Shown piece after piece: positions 22,681-33,624 of a stretch of 64,000 bases of DNA. Position 1 is the stretch's first letter, and the number at the start of each line of letters is the position of its first letter. Position numbers and translations under genes: made by a program. A model generated the notes under the pieces. The model was not told the DNA's origin. It saw only the letters and a list, made by a program, of their open reading frames with translations, and searched no databases. Source of the DNA: Skermania sp. ID1734 (lineage in GTDB: Bacteria; Actinomycetota; Actinomycetes; Mycobacteriales; Mycobacteriaceae); assembly GCF_007489285.1 (NCBI RefSeq), contig NZ_VLIY01000024.1, forward strand, positions 1 through 64,000, in the 5' to 3' direction.

Positions 22681-24591
22681 GTGCTCGATCGGGCAAGGCG
22701 GTCAAGGATGGGTTCACCGAACGTATTGCTTCCCGGCCAAACCTTTGCCGGCTACGCCATCGATCGGGTGCTGGGCGTCGGTGGTATGGGCACCGTCTAC
22801 CTCGCCGCGCATCCCCGGCTGCCGCGTCGGGTCGCGCTGAAGCTGTTGCACCGCAGTCAAACCGACAACGATTACGTCCGCTCGCGCTTCGAACAGGAAG
22901 CCGATCACGCCGCCCGGCTCGAGCATCCCAACATCGTGGCCGTCTATGACCGCGGCCGCGAAGAAGACCAGTTGTGGATAGCGATGCAATACATCGAGGG
23001 CACCGATTTGCACCAGGTGCTCAACGACGGACCGCTGGGCGCGGCGCGGGCCGTGCGAATCATCACCGACATTGCCAGCGCGCTCGATTACGCCCATGAG
23101 GCAGGCGTGCTGCACCGCGATGTCAAGCCCGCGAACATCCTCCTCGAGGACACCAGTGCCCGCCGTCCCGGAAAGCCCGGCCGCGTCCTGCTCACCGACT
23201 TCGGCATCGCCAAGGTCCTCGACGAGACCCAGCACCTCACCAAGACCGGCATGCTCGTCGCCAGCCTGCAATATGCCGCGCCCGAGCAGTTCACCAACAC
23301 AGTCCTCGATGCCCGAGCAGATGAATACTCCTTGGGCTGCACGCTTTTTCGGATGCTTACCGGTCAGCAGCCCTACCCCGGCAGCACGGTGCCGCAGCTG
23401 ATTCACGGCCACTTGAACATGCCCATCCCCCGTCCCAGTGAACTTCGGCCCGAGTTGCCGCGCGCGCTCGACGACGTCATCGCCCGGGCGATGGCCAAGG
23501 ACCGTGCGGATCGCTTTACCACTTGCACCGAACTCGCCGAAGCAGCGCGCGACGCGCTCACCGAAACGGCCACACCCGCCACCGTCGTCTCCGCGACGCC
23601 GTCAACACCGGCCCCAGAGACGCCCACTCTTGCGCCGCCGATCTCGACCAACGGAAAGCCCGCCGCCGCGCCGACCGCGGCCCCTGCGCAACGTCGCACA
23701 CCGTGGTGGCGTCGCAGATCCGCGATGGCAGCCGCCGCAGTCGGGGGCGTCGTGATCATCGTCGCGGCCACGGTCGCGGTGTCCGAGTGGGTGCGTCACG
23801 GGAGTTCGAACGAGGCACAGATCACCGTGCCCTTCACCGGGCTCGATCGCCCACGCGGCGTGGCGGTCGACGGTTCCGGCAACATTTATGTCGCCGACCA
23901 CGGCAACCACCGGATCCTCGAGTTGGCCGCCGGATCGACCACGCCGATCGAACTGCCGTTCGGTGACCTCAATGATCCGGACGGCATCGCGGTGGACGGC
24001 AGCGGAAACGTCTATGCCACCGACCAATCCGGAAATCGAGTATTGAAGCTCCCGGTGGGAGCCGCCGCTGCGGCCACGCTTCCATTCACGAACCTGGACA
24101 GACCCACGGGGGTCGGGGTTGATCGCGGCGGCAATGTCTACGTTCTCGATTACGACAACACCCGAGTGGTCAGGCTGGCGGCCGGGTCCAATACGCAGTC
24201 CGCCGTTCAGTTCACTGCTCACAACGCACCCAATCGCGTTGTCGTTGGCGGCGGGGTCGCGGTCGACGACAACGGAAACGTCTATGTCACAGACAATTAC
24301 CCGACGAACGTGGATCGCGTACTCGAACTCCCGGCGGGTTCGGACAAGCAATCCGTACTGCCGTTCACGGAATTGCGCTATCCCAATGGTGTGGCCGTCG
24401 ACGGCCACGGCGACGTCTTCGTCACCGACCTGACCAATCGGGTACTCGAGTTGCCGGCCGGCGCGGACAGCGAGACCGAACTCCCCTTCACCGGATTGAC
24501 CGGTCCGGACGGGGTGGCGGTCGGCCACAACGGCACCGTGTATGTCGCCGACACCAATTCCAACCGCGTGCTCGAACTGCCGGGCACCTGA
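22681..24591 (+). CDS. pknD: PknD-like Ser/Thr protein kinase with an extracellular NHL beta-propeller
   Basis: 636 residues from GTG 22681 (AAGGGG upstream; ATG 22708 is an alternative). The kinase domain spans about 24-290 with Lys54, HRDVKPANILL (145-155), DFG at 173-175 and activation-loop threonines 187 and 189. A Pro/Thr-rich linker leads to one membrane segment (347-370). Outside, about six NHL repeats (380-636) repeat the pattern V-A-V-D-G-x-G-N-x-Y-V-x-D. This is the domain order of M. tuberculosis PknD. The propeller probably senses an extracellular ligand. The next gene encodes an FHA-ABC exporter, a natural substrate. The gene name is assigned by architecture. Confidence 0.88.
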   Translation: MLDRARRSRMGSPNVLLPGQTFAGYAIDRVLGVGGMGTVYLAAHPRLPRRVALKLLHRSQTDNDYVRSRFEQEADHAARLEHPNIVAVYDRGREEDQLWIAMQYIEGTDLHQVLNDGPLGAARAVRIITDIASALDYAHEAGVLHRDVKPANILLEDTSARRPGKPGRVLLTDFGIAKVLDETQHLTKTGMLVASLQYAAPEQFTNTVLDARADEYSLGCTLFRMLTGQQPYPGSTVPQLIHGHLNMPIPRPSELRPELPRALDDVIARAMAKDRADRFTTCTELAEAARDALTETATPATVVSATPSTPAPETPTLAPPISTNGKPAAAPTAAPAQRRTPWWRRRSAMAAAAVGGVVIIVAATVAVSEWVRHGSSNEAQITVPFTGLDRPRGVAVDGSGNIYVADHGNHRILELAAGSTTPIELPFGDLNDPDGIAVDGSGNVYATDQSGNRVLKLPVGAAAAATLPFTNLDRPTGVGVDRGGNVYVLDYDNTRVVRLAAGSNTQSAVQFTAHNAPNRVVVGGGVAVDDNGNVYVTDNYPTNVDRVLELPAGSDKQSVLPFTELRYPNGVAVDGHGDVFVTDLTNRVLELPAGADSETELPFTGLTGPDGVAVGHNGTVYVADTNSNRVLELPGT

Positions 24592-24649
24592 ATTGGGCCT
24601 GGCCTGCAAAGCACTTCCGCCGCCCGCGGATACGTCGTAAACTCCGGGC

Positions 24650-27115
24650 ATGACGGGGGAACCGTCCACCCAGTCCTTGGTGGCCTCGGTTCTGGTGGTG
24701 CACACCAAGGATCACGTCTACCGCCTCCGCGCCGGTAGCGCGTATCAGATCGGCCGTGATCCGAGAGCAGACATCGTGTTGGCCGACCCGCGGGTGTCGG
24801 CAAGGCACGCTGTCCTCGAACTTCGTGACGACGGTTGGGAAATCGATGACGCCGGCAGTCGAAACGGTACGTTCCACGCCGGCCACCGGATTCATCGAAT
24901 GGTGATCGACAGCGATCAAACCTTCCGACTCGGGCACTCGCGTGACGGCGAGGAATTAGCCTGCTCGGTGGTGCTGCCGCAAGGCCACGAACCAGGTGGT
25001 GACTCTGACACTGACCGCACCCGCGATCAGACCATCAGCAGCGCGGACCCTGGCCACGCACTCGACGACGAAGCAACCTTCACTCAGCTCGAGCCGACAG
25101 TGCCGCGGCGGGCCTTGCATTCGACGCGGCCGACCGGCGGAGCGAGCCAAAACATCCGAATCGCGCCGCAGGGGCTGCGCATCGGCCGCGCCGCCGACAA
25201 CGATGTGTCGCTGGGCGATCTCCTGGTCTCCCGCCACCATGCCGAGGTACGCAGGACCGACGCCGGACGCTACAAGATCGTCGACCTGGGCAGCCACAAC
25301 GGAACCTATGTCAACGGCTCGCGCGTGGAGACGGCGGAATTATCCGAATCCGACCTGATCGGAATCGGGCACACCACATTCCGGCTCGTTGGCGACGAGC
25401 TGCGCGAGTTCGTCGATACCGGCGACGTGTCGGTCTCGGTGCAGAACCTCACCGTCCGGACACCCGAGGGCAAAGTGCTGCTCGACGGCCTGGGCTTCCC
25501 CATTCCGCAGCGGTCCCTGGTCGGCGTGATCGGTCCCAGCGGCGCGGGCAAATCGACGCTGTTGGGCGCCGTCACCGGCCTGCGTCCGGCGACGGAAGGG
25601 ACCGTGCGCTACGACGGGCGCGACCTGTACACCGATTACGACGAACTCCGCTACCGCATCGGCCTGGTACCGCAGGAAGACATCCTGCACACCCAACTCG
25701 CCACCCGCACCGCACTGTTGTACGCGGCCGAGTTGCGCTTCCCCGGAGACACCCGGAGCGCCGAACGAGAGCAACGCGTCGACGAGGTGCTGGCCGAACT
25801 CGGCCTGACCCGACACGCAAACACGAGAATCGATCGACTCTCGGGCGGCCAGCGCAAACGGGTAAGCGTGGCACTCGAGCTGTTGACCAAGCCGTCGCTG
25901 CTGTTCCTCGACGAACCGACCTCCGGCCTCGACCCGGGACTGGACAAGACTGTCATGGAGATGCTGGCCGAGCTGGCCCACGACGGACGGACCGTCATCG
26001 TCGTGACGCACAGCGTCGCAAACCTCGATTCCTGCGACCGCCTGCTGGTGTTGGTCCCGGGCGGCCGGCTCGCATACTACGGACCGCCGGAGGAGGGCCT
26101 GGAACATTTCGGTCAGCGCAGCTGGGCTTCGGTGTTCCAGTCGTTCGAAAACGAACCGGACCGCGATTGGGCGCGCGAGTTCCGCGACTCGCCTCGCTTC
26201 GATCGGTACGTCGCCGGCGGGCTGACCGACGACGTCGGACCGGGCAAGGTGGCCGCACCCGCGCCGCCACCGGCTCAGCAATCCAAGCTAACCCAGCTCA
26301 GCACGCTGTGCCGGCGCTACCTCGCGGTGATCGCTTCGGAGCGAAGTTATCTCGTCCTCCTCGGCGTCATGCCGATACTTCTCGGCGGCCTGGTGGCCGC
26401 AGTGCCATCAGGTAGCGGATTCACCGGTGCGCCGGGTACCAATTCGGACGCGCTGACAAAGCTCATGGTCATGGCGTTCGCGGCCTGTTTCATCGGCACG
26501 GGCAACGCGATTCGCGAAATCGTCAAGGAGCAGACCATCTATCGCAGAGAACGGGCGGCCGGCCTGTCTGCGGGCGTCTACCTCATGTCGAAGATGCTCG
26601 TGCTCGGCGTGATCACCACTGTCCAGGCGGCGGTGCTGGTAGTGATCGGCACCATCGGCGTGCAACTGCCGCCGAGCGGCACCTTCACCGCGCCGCTGCT
26701 GGAACTGATCCTGGCGATGGCGATGCTCGGCGTCGCGTCGCTGGCGCTGGGACTGCTGGTCTCGGCGTCGGTGAACAGTTCCGAGAAGACACTGCCGCTG
26801 CTGATCGTGCTGTCCATGGCGCAGCTGGTGCTCTCCGGCGGGCTGGTTCGGCTCGTCGGCACGCCGGGGCTTGCGCAGGTGTCCTGGTTCGCGCCGTCGC
26901 GGTGGGGGTTCGGCGCGGCAGCGTCAACAGTCGACCTCGACACCATCGCGCCCCACCCGGGAGTGGCAGAACCTATGTGGGCGCACTCGATCGGCACCTG
27001 GCTGATCGACATGGGCATCACCGCCGCGCTGGGACTCGTCTTCCTTGCGCTGGCCTGGTACCGCCTGCATCAGATGCGACCACGACGCCGCGGCGCGCGG
27101 CGGGGACGGCTCTGA
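24650..27115 (+). CDS. FHA-domain ABC exporter (Rv1747-like)
   Basis: 821 residues. Two FHA domains (about 30-105 with GRDPRADIVL and SARHAVLEL; about 170-245 with GRAADNDVSL and SRHHAEV) precede an ABC ATPase: Walker A GPSGAGKS (295-302), signature LSGGQ (398-402), Walker B LLFLDEPTSG. An ABC2-type permease with about six membrane segments ends the chain. The linker between the FHA domains holds several threonines, including Thr128, Thr143, Thr145 and Thr150, candidates for phosphorylation and intramolecular FHA binding. In M. tuberculosis Rv1747 is phosphorylated by the neighbouring kinase PknF and has been linked to cell-wall glycolipid (PIM) export. Here the adjacent kinase is the NHL type. 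Confidence 0.9.
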   Translation: MTGEPSTQSLVASVLVVHTKDHVYRLRAGSAYQIGRDPRADIVLADPRVSARHAVLELRDDGWEIDDAGSRNGTFHAGHRIHRMVIDSDQTFRLGHSRDGEELACSVVLPQGHEPGGDSDTDRTRDQTISSADPGHALDDEATFTQLEPTVPRRALHSTRPTGGASQNIRIAPQGLRIGRAADNDVSLGDLLVSRHHAEVRRTDAGRYKIVDLGSHNGTYVNGSRVETAELSESDLIGIGHTTFRLVGDELREFVDTGDVSVSVQNLTVRTPEGKVLLDGLGFPIPQRSLVGVIGPSGAGKSTLLGAVTGLRPATEGTVRYDGRDLYTDYDELRYRIGLVPQEDILHTQLATRTALLYAAELRFPGDTRSAEREQRVDEVLAELGLTRHANTRIDRLSGGQRKRVSVALELLTKPSLLFLDEPTSGLDPGLDKTVMEMLAELAHDGRTVIVVTHSVANLDSCDRLLVLVPGGRLAYYGPPEEGLEHFGQRSWASVFQSFENEPDRDWAREFRDSPRFDRYVAGGLTDDVGPGKVAAPAPPPAQQSKLTQLSTLCRRYLAVIASERSYLVLLGVMPILLGGLVAAVPSGSGFTGAPGTNSDALTKLMVMAFAACFIGTGNAIREIVKEQTIYRRERAAGLSAGVYLMSKMLVLGVITTVQAAVLVVIGTIGVQLPPSGTFTAPLLELILAMAMLGVASLALGLLVSASVNSSEKTLPLLIVLSMAQLVLSGGLVRLVGTPGLAQVSWFAPSRWGFGAAASTVDLDTIAPHPGVAEPMWAHSIGTWLIDMGITAALGLVFLALAWYRLHQMRPRRRGARRGRL

Positions 27116-27122
27116 ACACCCG

Positions 27123-28160
27123 CTAAATGCCCGCCGAGTCCGCGATTTCGGTCGCCTTCTCGACGAGGGTGTCGATTCGTTCGACAGTCGGAGTGCCCGC
27201 AGCCGCTTTGTTCTGGGGTTCGTCCATCGCCCGCCGCATGACGCCCTCGGCGATGACCGCCAGCTTCCAGAGGCCGAGAACGTGCCAGTACTGCAGTGCC
27301 GCCGAGTCGCGCCCGGTCTCCTCCAGGTACAGCCGGGCCATCTCCGCCCGGTCGGGGAAGCCTTCGAGCGTCGAGGGCGCGAAGTCCCCGCCGGTCGTCT
27401 CACCCGCTTCTGGCCAGTAGGTGAGCAGGCTGCCCATGTCCGCGAGCGGATCACCGAGGGTGGAAAGCTCCCAGTCCAGCGTTGCTATCACCTCGCCGGA
27501 TTCCCTAGAGGTGATCAAGTTGCGCAGGTGAAAGTCGCCGTGCACCAGCGTGGTTTCCCGTTGTTCGGGGATCGCCGCGACCAGTCGGCGGGTCAGCTCG
27601 TCGAGCGCAGGCAACTCGCGCGTCTTCGACAACTCCCATTGGCCGGCCCAGCGTTTGAGCTGACGCTGCGCGTACGGCTTGTGACTGGCCAGATCCGACA
27701 GGCCAACCTTGTCGAGGTCCACGGCATGAATCTTCGCGAGCGTCTTAGGCATCGACAGCGCGATGTCCCGACGGCGTTGCGGGCTCAGTCCTTCGGCGAC
27801 CGCCATGGTGTCGACCACCACGCCGTCGACGAATTCCATTAACACCAGGGGAACCTCGGAGATGTCGGTATCTGTCGACACCCCGAGAATCCGCGGCGCC
27901 GGCACGTCGGTATCTTCGAGCGCCGCGATAATCCGCGCCTCACGCACCACATCATGCGCGGAGGCAAGCAGGTGCCCGAGCGGCGGACGTCGCAATACCC
28001 AGCGTCGATCAGCGGCGTCGGTCATCAGGTAGGTGAGATTGGATTGTCCGAGGCCGATCCTGGTGAACCGTAGCGGGCCAGTGAACTCGACGCCGAGCGC
28101 CGCAAGCCACCGCTCGATCGCGACCGGGTCGACCGCAACGACTTCGCTGACCTCAGGCAC
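27123..28160 (-). CDS. APH-like phosphotransferase (ACAD10/11 kinase-domain family)
   Basis: 345 residues from GTG 28160, which overlaps the end of the SDR gene by 8 bp; a longer frame to 28193 is less likely. It has the aminoglycoside-phosphotransferase fold: IGLGQSNLTYLM nucleotide loop, WVLRRPP lysine/arginine strand, catalytic LVHGDFHLRNLI and metal-binding TLDWELSTLGDPLAD. The closest architecture is the kinase domain fused to acyl-CoA dehydrogenase in ACAD10/11 and LvaA of the levulinate pathway, which phosphorylate 4-hydroxyacyl-CoA. An ACAD gene lies two genes upstream in the same operon. An antibiotic-resistance role is unlikely. Confidence 0.85.
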   Translation of the reverse strand: MPEVSEVVAVDPVAIERWLAALGVEFTGPLRFTRIGLGQSNLTYLMTDAADRRWVLRRPPLGHLLASAHDVVREARIIAALEDTDVPAPRILGVSTDTDISEVPLVLMEFVDGVVVDTMAVAEGLSPQRRRDIALSMPKTLAKIHAVDLDKVGLSDLASHKPYAQRQLKRWAGQWELSKTRELPALDELTRRLVAAIPEQRETTLVHGDFHLRNLITSRESGEVIATLDWELSTLGDPLADMGSLLTYWPEAGETTGGDFAPSTLEGFPDRAEMARLYLEETGRDSAALQYWHVLGLWKLAVIAEGVMRRAMDEPQNKAAAGTPTVERIDTLVEKATEIADSAGI

Positions 28161-28931
28161 CGACCACCACTCCCGTCCGGAACGGCGCCGCATCGCCGAG
28201 GCGCTGGCCGCCGTCGATCACCAGCGTTTCGCCGGTGATCCAGCTCGCCGCGTCGGAGACGAGGAAGGCGATAGCGGACCCGACGTCTTCTGGCTCTCCG
28301 ATGCGGGCCAGCGCGGTACTGGCAGTCAATTGATCCTCGTGTTCCTTCCACAGGGCCTCGGCAAGGCGGGTGCGCACCACACCGGGCGCCACCGCGTTCA
28401 CCCTGATCTTGGGCGAAAGTTCCAGGGCCATTTGCTTTGTCAGGTGAATCAGCGCGGCCTTGGACGCGTTGTACAGGCCGAGGTTGGCCTCGAATCCCAT
28501 GCCGCCGATGGAAGCGGTGTTGACCACGGCACCACCGTGCTCGCCCATCCATGCCTTGGTGGCCAGTGAGGTCCACAGGATCGGTGCCCATAGATTGACG
28601 TCGAAGGTCTTGGCGAACCGGGCGTGGTCCTGAGCTATCACCGGACCGAACGAGGGATTGGTGCCCGCGTTGTTCACCAGGATGTCGATGCTGCCGAAGC
28701 GTTCCAGCGTCGCATCGACGCAACGCTGGGCGGCCGCGTCGTCCACGGCATGCGCGGCGACACCGAGCGCACTACCTCCAACCTCGGCCGCCGCCGCATC
28801 CGCAGATTCCTGGGAGCGCGAGGTCAGCACGACGTTCCCGCCCGCGTTCGCGATCGCCTGCGCGGCAGCCAACCCGATGCCCCGGGAAGCGCCGGTGACG
28901 ATGGCGGTTCGGCCCGTCAAATCGAGTCCGG

Positions 28932-28935
<4 letters not shown>
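28153..28935 (-). CDS. SDR-family oxidoreductase, acyl-CoA type
   Basis: 260 residues from ATG 28935, with an ATGA overlap with the acyl-CoA dehydrogenase stop. Classical SDR motifs: TGASRGIG near residue 15, NNAGT, catalytic Ser-Tyr-Lys with YNASK, and PGVVRT. The C-terminal [12 protein letters not shown] resembles 3-hydroxyacyl or 2-enoyl-CoA-associated SDRs found beside ACADs. NAD(P)(H)-dependent oxidation of a hydroxyacyl-CoA intermediate is the likely task in this operon. The exact substrate is not determined. Confidence 0.85.
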
Positions 28936-30185
<1,250 letters not shown>

Positions 30186-30212
30186 CGAAAAACTCCTTAT
30201 GTGTAAGTGAAG

Positions 30213-31034
30213 TCAGCGCTCGGAGTGCAGCAGCGAGGACTGATAGCGCCGCATTCCGCTCAGCCAACGGTCGTAGTCGGCGCCCTTCTGCCGGTACATC
30301 TGCAGCACCTGTTCGTGCGGCAGGATCAGGAAGCGCTCGGCATCGATCGCTTCCAGGACGATGTCGGCTACTTGAGCGGGCTCGAGGACATCGCCCGCTG
30401 CCGTGACCGCACGGGTCGCGGCGCGGCCCAGTGGATCTCCGGAATCCGCACCGGCATACAGCAACTTGGTGTTCACGCCCATAGGGCACAGGCAACTGAC
30501 GCGAATACCACGGTCGCCGTAAGTGATGTTGAGCCATTCGGCGAAACCGACGGCCGCATGCTTGGTGACGGAATACCCGGCCGAACCGATCTGCGTCAGC
30601 AGTCCAGCGGCAGACGCCGTCGCGACGAAATAGCCCTCGCCCTTGTCCAGCCAGCGTGGCACCAGCAACTGCGCCGCACGAATGTGCGCGCGCAGATTCA
30701 CGTCGAGTACCAGATCCCAATCCTGCTCGGACAGCTCCAGCCCCGGCGGACCAGTGATTCCGGCATTCGCGAAATACAGATCGACCGAACCGAACTCGCT
30801 TTCGCACAGCTCGATGAGCCGCTGAATCTGCGCCGTATCGGACACGTCTCCGCCGGCACCGATGGCTGACTCCGCATGATCGGCATTGATATCGTCCGAA
30901 ATGGCTTGTGCTGCAGTCTCGTCAAGATCGGCGACGACGACCTTGGCGCCTTCGGCTGCCAGCTTGGCGGCCAGCGCCGCCCCGATTCCGTTGCCGCCAC
31001 CCGTGACGATAGCGGCCTTGTCTTTGACTTTCAC
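30213..31034 (-). CDS. SDR-family NAD(P)-dependent oxidoreductase
   Basis: 273 residues. The dinucleotide fold TGGGNGIGAALAAKLAAEGA, DLDETAAQ acidic residue favouring NAD, NAGI, and YSVTKHAAVGF (catalytic Tyr and Lys) are present, with a long C-terminal extension (LPHEQVLQMYRQKGADYDRW). Such C-terminally extended SDRs commonly sit in lipid or steroid catabolic operons. It lies between the ligase (41-bp gap) and the ACAD (28-bp gap). It is probably the second dehydrogenase of the lactone-derived chain; which of the two SDRs acts first is unknown. Confidence 0.83.
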   Translation of the reverse strand: MKVKDKAAIVTGGGNGIGAALAAKLAAEGAKVVVADLDETAAQAISDDINADHAESAIGAGGDVSDTAQIQRLIELCESEFGSVDLYFANAGITGPPGLELSEQDWDLVLDVNLRAHIRAAQLLVPRWLDKGEGYFVATASAAGLLTQIGSAGYSVTKHAAVGFAEWLNITYGDRGIRVSCLCPMGVNTKLLYAGADSGDPLGRAATRAVTAAGDVLEPAQVADIVLEAIDAERFLILPHEQVLQMYRQKGADYDRWLSGMRRYQSSLLHSER

Positions 31035-31074
31035 CGTGCTCCTTTGTCTGCGCTGAAGGGTCGACGCTGAAGAC

Positions 31075-32607
31075 TCAGCGCAAGGGTGCGCCCCACTGCA
31101 CCTGCTCGCGCAGTCGGGCCTTCAGCAGCTTGCCGCCGGCATTGCGCGGCAGGGCCTCACGCACCACCGATGCGTATTGCGGCACCTTGAAGTCGGCGAG
31201 ATGCTCACGGCAGTAGGCGATCACGGCGTCGATGTCCACGTCGCCCTGGTCGCCGTACAGCACCGCGCCCACCTTCTCCCCCATGACCTCGTCGGGCACC
31301 GCCAGCACGGCCGCGTCGACGACACCGGGCGCGGAGAGCAATACGGCTTCCACTTCGACGCTGGAAACGTTCTCCCCGCCGCGGATGATGATGTCCTTGA
31401 TCCGGTCGACGATGTGGATCCGGCCGGCCTCATCGACACGCACCACGTCGCCGGTGTGCAGCCAGCCATCCACCACGGTCTCGGCCGTGGCCTCGGGCCG
31501 GTTCCAGTAGCCGTCGGTGACGTTTGCGCCGCGAGCGACCAGTTCCCCGAGGCTGCGGTCTTCGCCGATCGGCACGATGCCGAGGTCTACGGAAGGCACT
31601 GCGTAACCGACGGAGTCGGCATGCTCGACCGCGTCGCGGTCCGGCAACACGGTCATCAGTGACGCGGTCTCGGTCATGCCATAGCCGTTGAACACCGTTG
31701 CTTCCGGGAACGCCTTCTTGAGAGACAGGACCAGTGCGGGCGCAATCGGCGCCCCGCCGTAGCCGACCCAGCGCACTGTCGATACGTCGGCACCGGCAAA
31801 GCTGGGATGGCGCAACAGCAATGCGTAGACCGCGGGCACCGTCACGAGGAATGAAATTCGTTCTTCGCCCAGCGACGCGACAAGCCGCGGTAGGTCGAGC
31901 GCCGGCATGATCACCGCCGAGCCGCCTACGTAGGCCGCGGTCAACAGTTGCGAATTGCAGCCGGTCACGTGAAACAACGGCACCGAGATGAGGGTGCGCA
32001 GCTCTTCACCGGCGTTCAGCGGGACCTCGAGCGCCCGAATCATGTTCTCCGCGTTGGTAAGAAACGCCTCGTGAGTGGTGGGCACGCCCTTTGGCCGGCC
32101 GGTGGTACCGGAGGTGTAGAACAGTGCCGCAACATCGCCCAACGCGAGATCATCCACGACGAACGGCTCACCGTCCGGCAACTCCGTCTCAGCGCCGAGA
32201 TCGACACGAACGCCGGCATCGTTGAGCACGAACTCGACTTCCGGCTGTGCCGAGCGGGTGTTGACGGCGACGGCGATACCGCCAGCCATCACCGTGCCCC
32301 AGAACGCCAGCACCCAATTAATTCCCGCCGGATAACGCACCGCGACGCGGTCACCACGCTCCAGCCCATCCGAGCGCAGGCCACCCGCCACGCGGGCAGC
32401 ACGGTCCCACAGCTGCCGATAGGTCAGCCGTTCCCCGCCGAGTTCGACCACGGCCTCGCTGTCCGGTCGGCTGTCGACGTGGCTGCGCAGCAAGGCCAGC
32501 AACGATCCCGGCAACCCGTCGTAGTGTGGAACGCCCTGCGCATCCCGGGATACTCCCGCGGTGGCAAAGGGATTGCTCGAGCGTGGAATCTCGATGACGC
32601 CCGTCAT
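31075..32607 (-). CDS. Acyl-CoA synthetase (QsdC/FadD-like adenylate-forming enzyme)
   Basis: 510 residues. The AMP-binding signature FYTSGTTGRPKGV, the GYGMTETASL motif, the hinge region DVVRVDEAGRIHIVDRIKD and the C-terminal lysine region (PRNAGGKLLKARL) are complete. It forms an acyl-adenylate and transfers the acyl group to CoA. The ATG overlaps the lactonase stop (32604-32607), so hydrolysis and activation are coupled. In Rhodococcus erythropolis an acyl-CoA ligase gene (qsdC) accompanies the lactonase qsdA in the gamma-lactone operon; this gene occupies the same position. Confidence 0.88.
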   Translation of the reverse strand: MTGVIEIPRSSNPFATAGVSRDAQGVPHYDGLPGSLLALLRSHVDSRPDSEAVVELGGERLTYRQLWDRAARVAGGLRSDGLERGDRVAVRYPAGINWVLAFWGTVMAGGIAVAVNTRSAQPEVEFVLNDAGVRVDLGAETELPDGEPFVVDDLALGDVAALFYTSGTTGRPKGVPTTHEAFLTNAENMIRALEVPLNAGEELRTLISVPLFHVTGCNSQLLTAAYVGGSAVIMPALDLPRLVASLGEERISFLVTVPAVYALLLRHPSFAGADVSTVRWVGYGGAPIAPALVLSLKKAFPEATVFNGYGMTETASLMTVLPDRDAVEHADSVGYAVPSVDLGIVPIGEDRSLGELVARGANVTDGYWNRPEATAETVVDGWLHTGDVVRVDEAGRIHIVDRIKDIIIRGGENVSSVEVEAVLLSAPGVVDAAVLAVPDEVMGEKVGAVLYGDQGDVDIDAVIAYCREHLADFKVPQYASVVREALPRNAGGKLLKARLREQVQWGAPLR

Positions 32608-33581
32608 TTCGTCGCCTCGAAGTAGCGGCGCGGGTTATCCACCAGCATCGTGGTGATCTGCTCTTCGGTGACCCCGCGATCCAGCAGTGCGGGCAGCACG
32701 TCGTCGCTGATGTGGGTGAAGTTCCAGTTCGGTACGGCCGCCGCCTTGCCCTCCTCGGAGAACCAGTCGATGAAACATGATGCGTCGTGGGCGAGCACCA
32801 TCTTCTCCGCGTAGCCGCGCCGGGCGAGCTCCACGACGGTATTGACCCGATCCTCGAAGGGACACAGCACATCCAGGCCGAACCGGTCCATGCCGAGGTA
32901 GGAGCCGGCGTCGGCAACCGCGCACAGATAGTCAAGATCCGTCGAGTCACCCGAGTGGCCGATGACGACCTTGGTCAGATCGGCACCTTCCTCCTGCAGA
33001 ACCCGCTGCGCGACCAGACCCGATTGCGTGTGCGGGTTGGTGTGCACGGTGATCGGCACCCCGGTTTCGACCTGGGCCTGCCCGACCGCGCGCATCACCC
33101 GCTCGACGCCGGGCGTCAGACCCTGCTCCTCGATGGCGCATTTGAGAAATGCCGCCTTTACGCCGGTATCAGCAATCCCCTCGCGGATGTCTTTGACGAA
33201 CAGTTCGACCATCGGCTCCGGTACGTCGAAGAGCAGCCCCGGGCCGGTGTAGTGGAACTGAAACGGCACCTCGTTGTAGGTGTAAATGCCTGTCGCCGCA
33301 ATGATATTGATGTCGACCTGCTCGTTGACCCGCTGGATGCGCGGAATGTAGCGACCGAGCCCAATGACCGTCGGGTCAACGATCGTGTCGATCCCGCGCG
33401 CCTTGCACTCGCGCAACTTCTCCACGGCGTCGGCCACCCGTGCGTCTTCGTCCCAATGGTTCGGATAGTCCGGGTAGTTGTCCCGAACCTCGGTGCCGAG
33501 CACGAAGACGTGTTCGTGCATAAGCACTTTGCCGAGCGCAGCGGTGTCGACGGGCCCGCGGACAGTTTCGACGGTGGTCAT
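32604..33581 (-). CDS. qsdA: Phosphotriesterase-like lactonase (QsdA-like)
   Basis: 325 residues, TIM-barrel amidohydrolase of the phosphotriesterase-like lactonase group. All metal ligands can be placed: His22 and His24 (MHEHVFVLG), Lys147 (AAFLKCAIEEQG, carboxylated in relatives), His180, His209 (VIGHSGDSTDL) and Asp266 (LAHDASCF). Close relatives hydrolyse N-acyl-homoserine lactones and gamma- or delta-lactones; organophosphate turnover is a side activity. It is the first gene of the operon, opposite a QsdR-like repressor, and feeds the adjacent acyl-CoA synthetase. The gene symbol is assigned from family and context. Confidence 0.87.
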   Translation of the reverse strand: MTTVETVRGPVDTAALGKVLMHEHVFVLGTEVRDNYPDYPNHWDEDARVADAVEKLRECKARGIDTIVDPTVIGLGRYIPRIQRVNEQVDINIIAATGIYTYNEVPFQFHYTGPGLLFDVPEPMVELFVKDIREGIADTGVKAAFLKCAIEEQGLTPGVERVMRAVGQAQVETGVPITVHTNPHTQSGLVAQRVLQEEGADLTKVVIGHSGDSTDLDYLCAVADAGSYLGMDRFGLDVLCPFEDRVNTVVELARRGYAEKMVLAHDASCFIDWFSEEGKAAAVPNWNFTHISDDVLPALLDRGVTEEQITTMLVDNPRRYFEATK

Positions 33582-33624
33582 ATGCGACTCCTTCGAGTTC
33601 GGCAGATCTGAAAGATTCGGTGGC

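Noticed and set aside
23820-24591. The regular repeats at the end of the kinase gene as a CRISPR-like or satellite array
   Set aside because: The periodicity is at the protein level (NHL blades). DNA repeats differ strongly and have no spacer pattern.
27123-28160. An aminoglycoside-resistance gene
   Set aside because: The APH fold is shared, but the sequence and operon fit the ACAD-associated phosphotransferase group.
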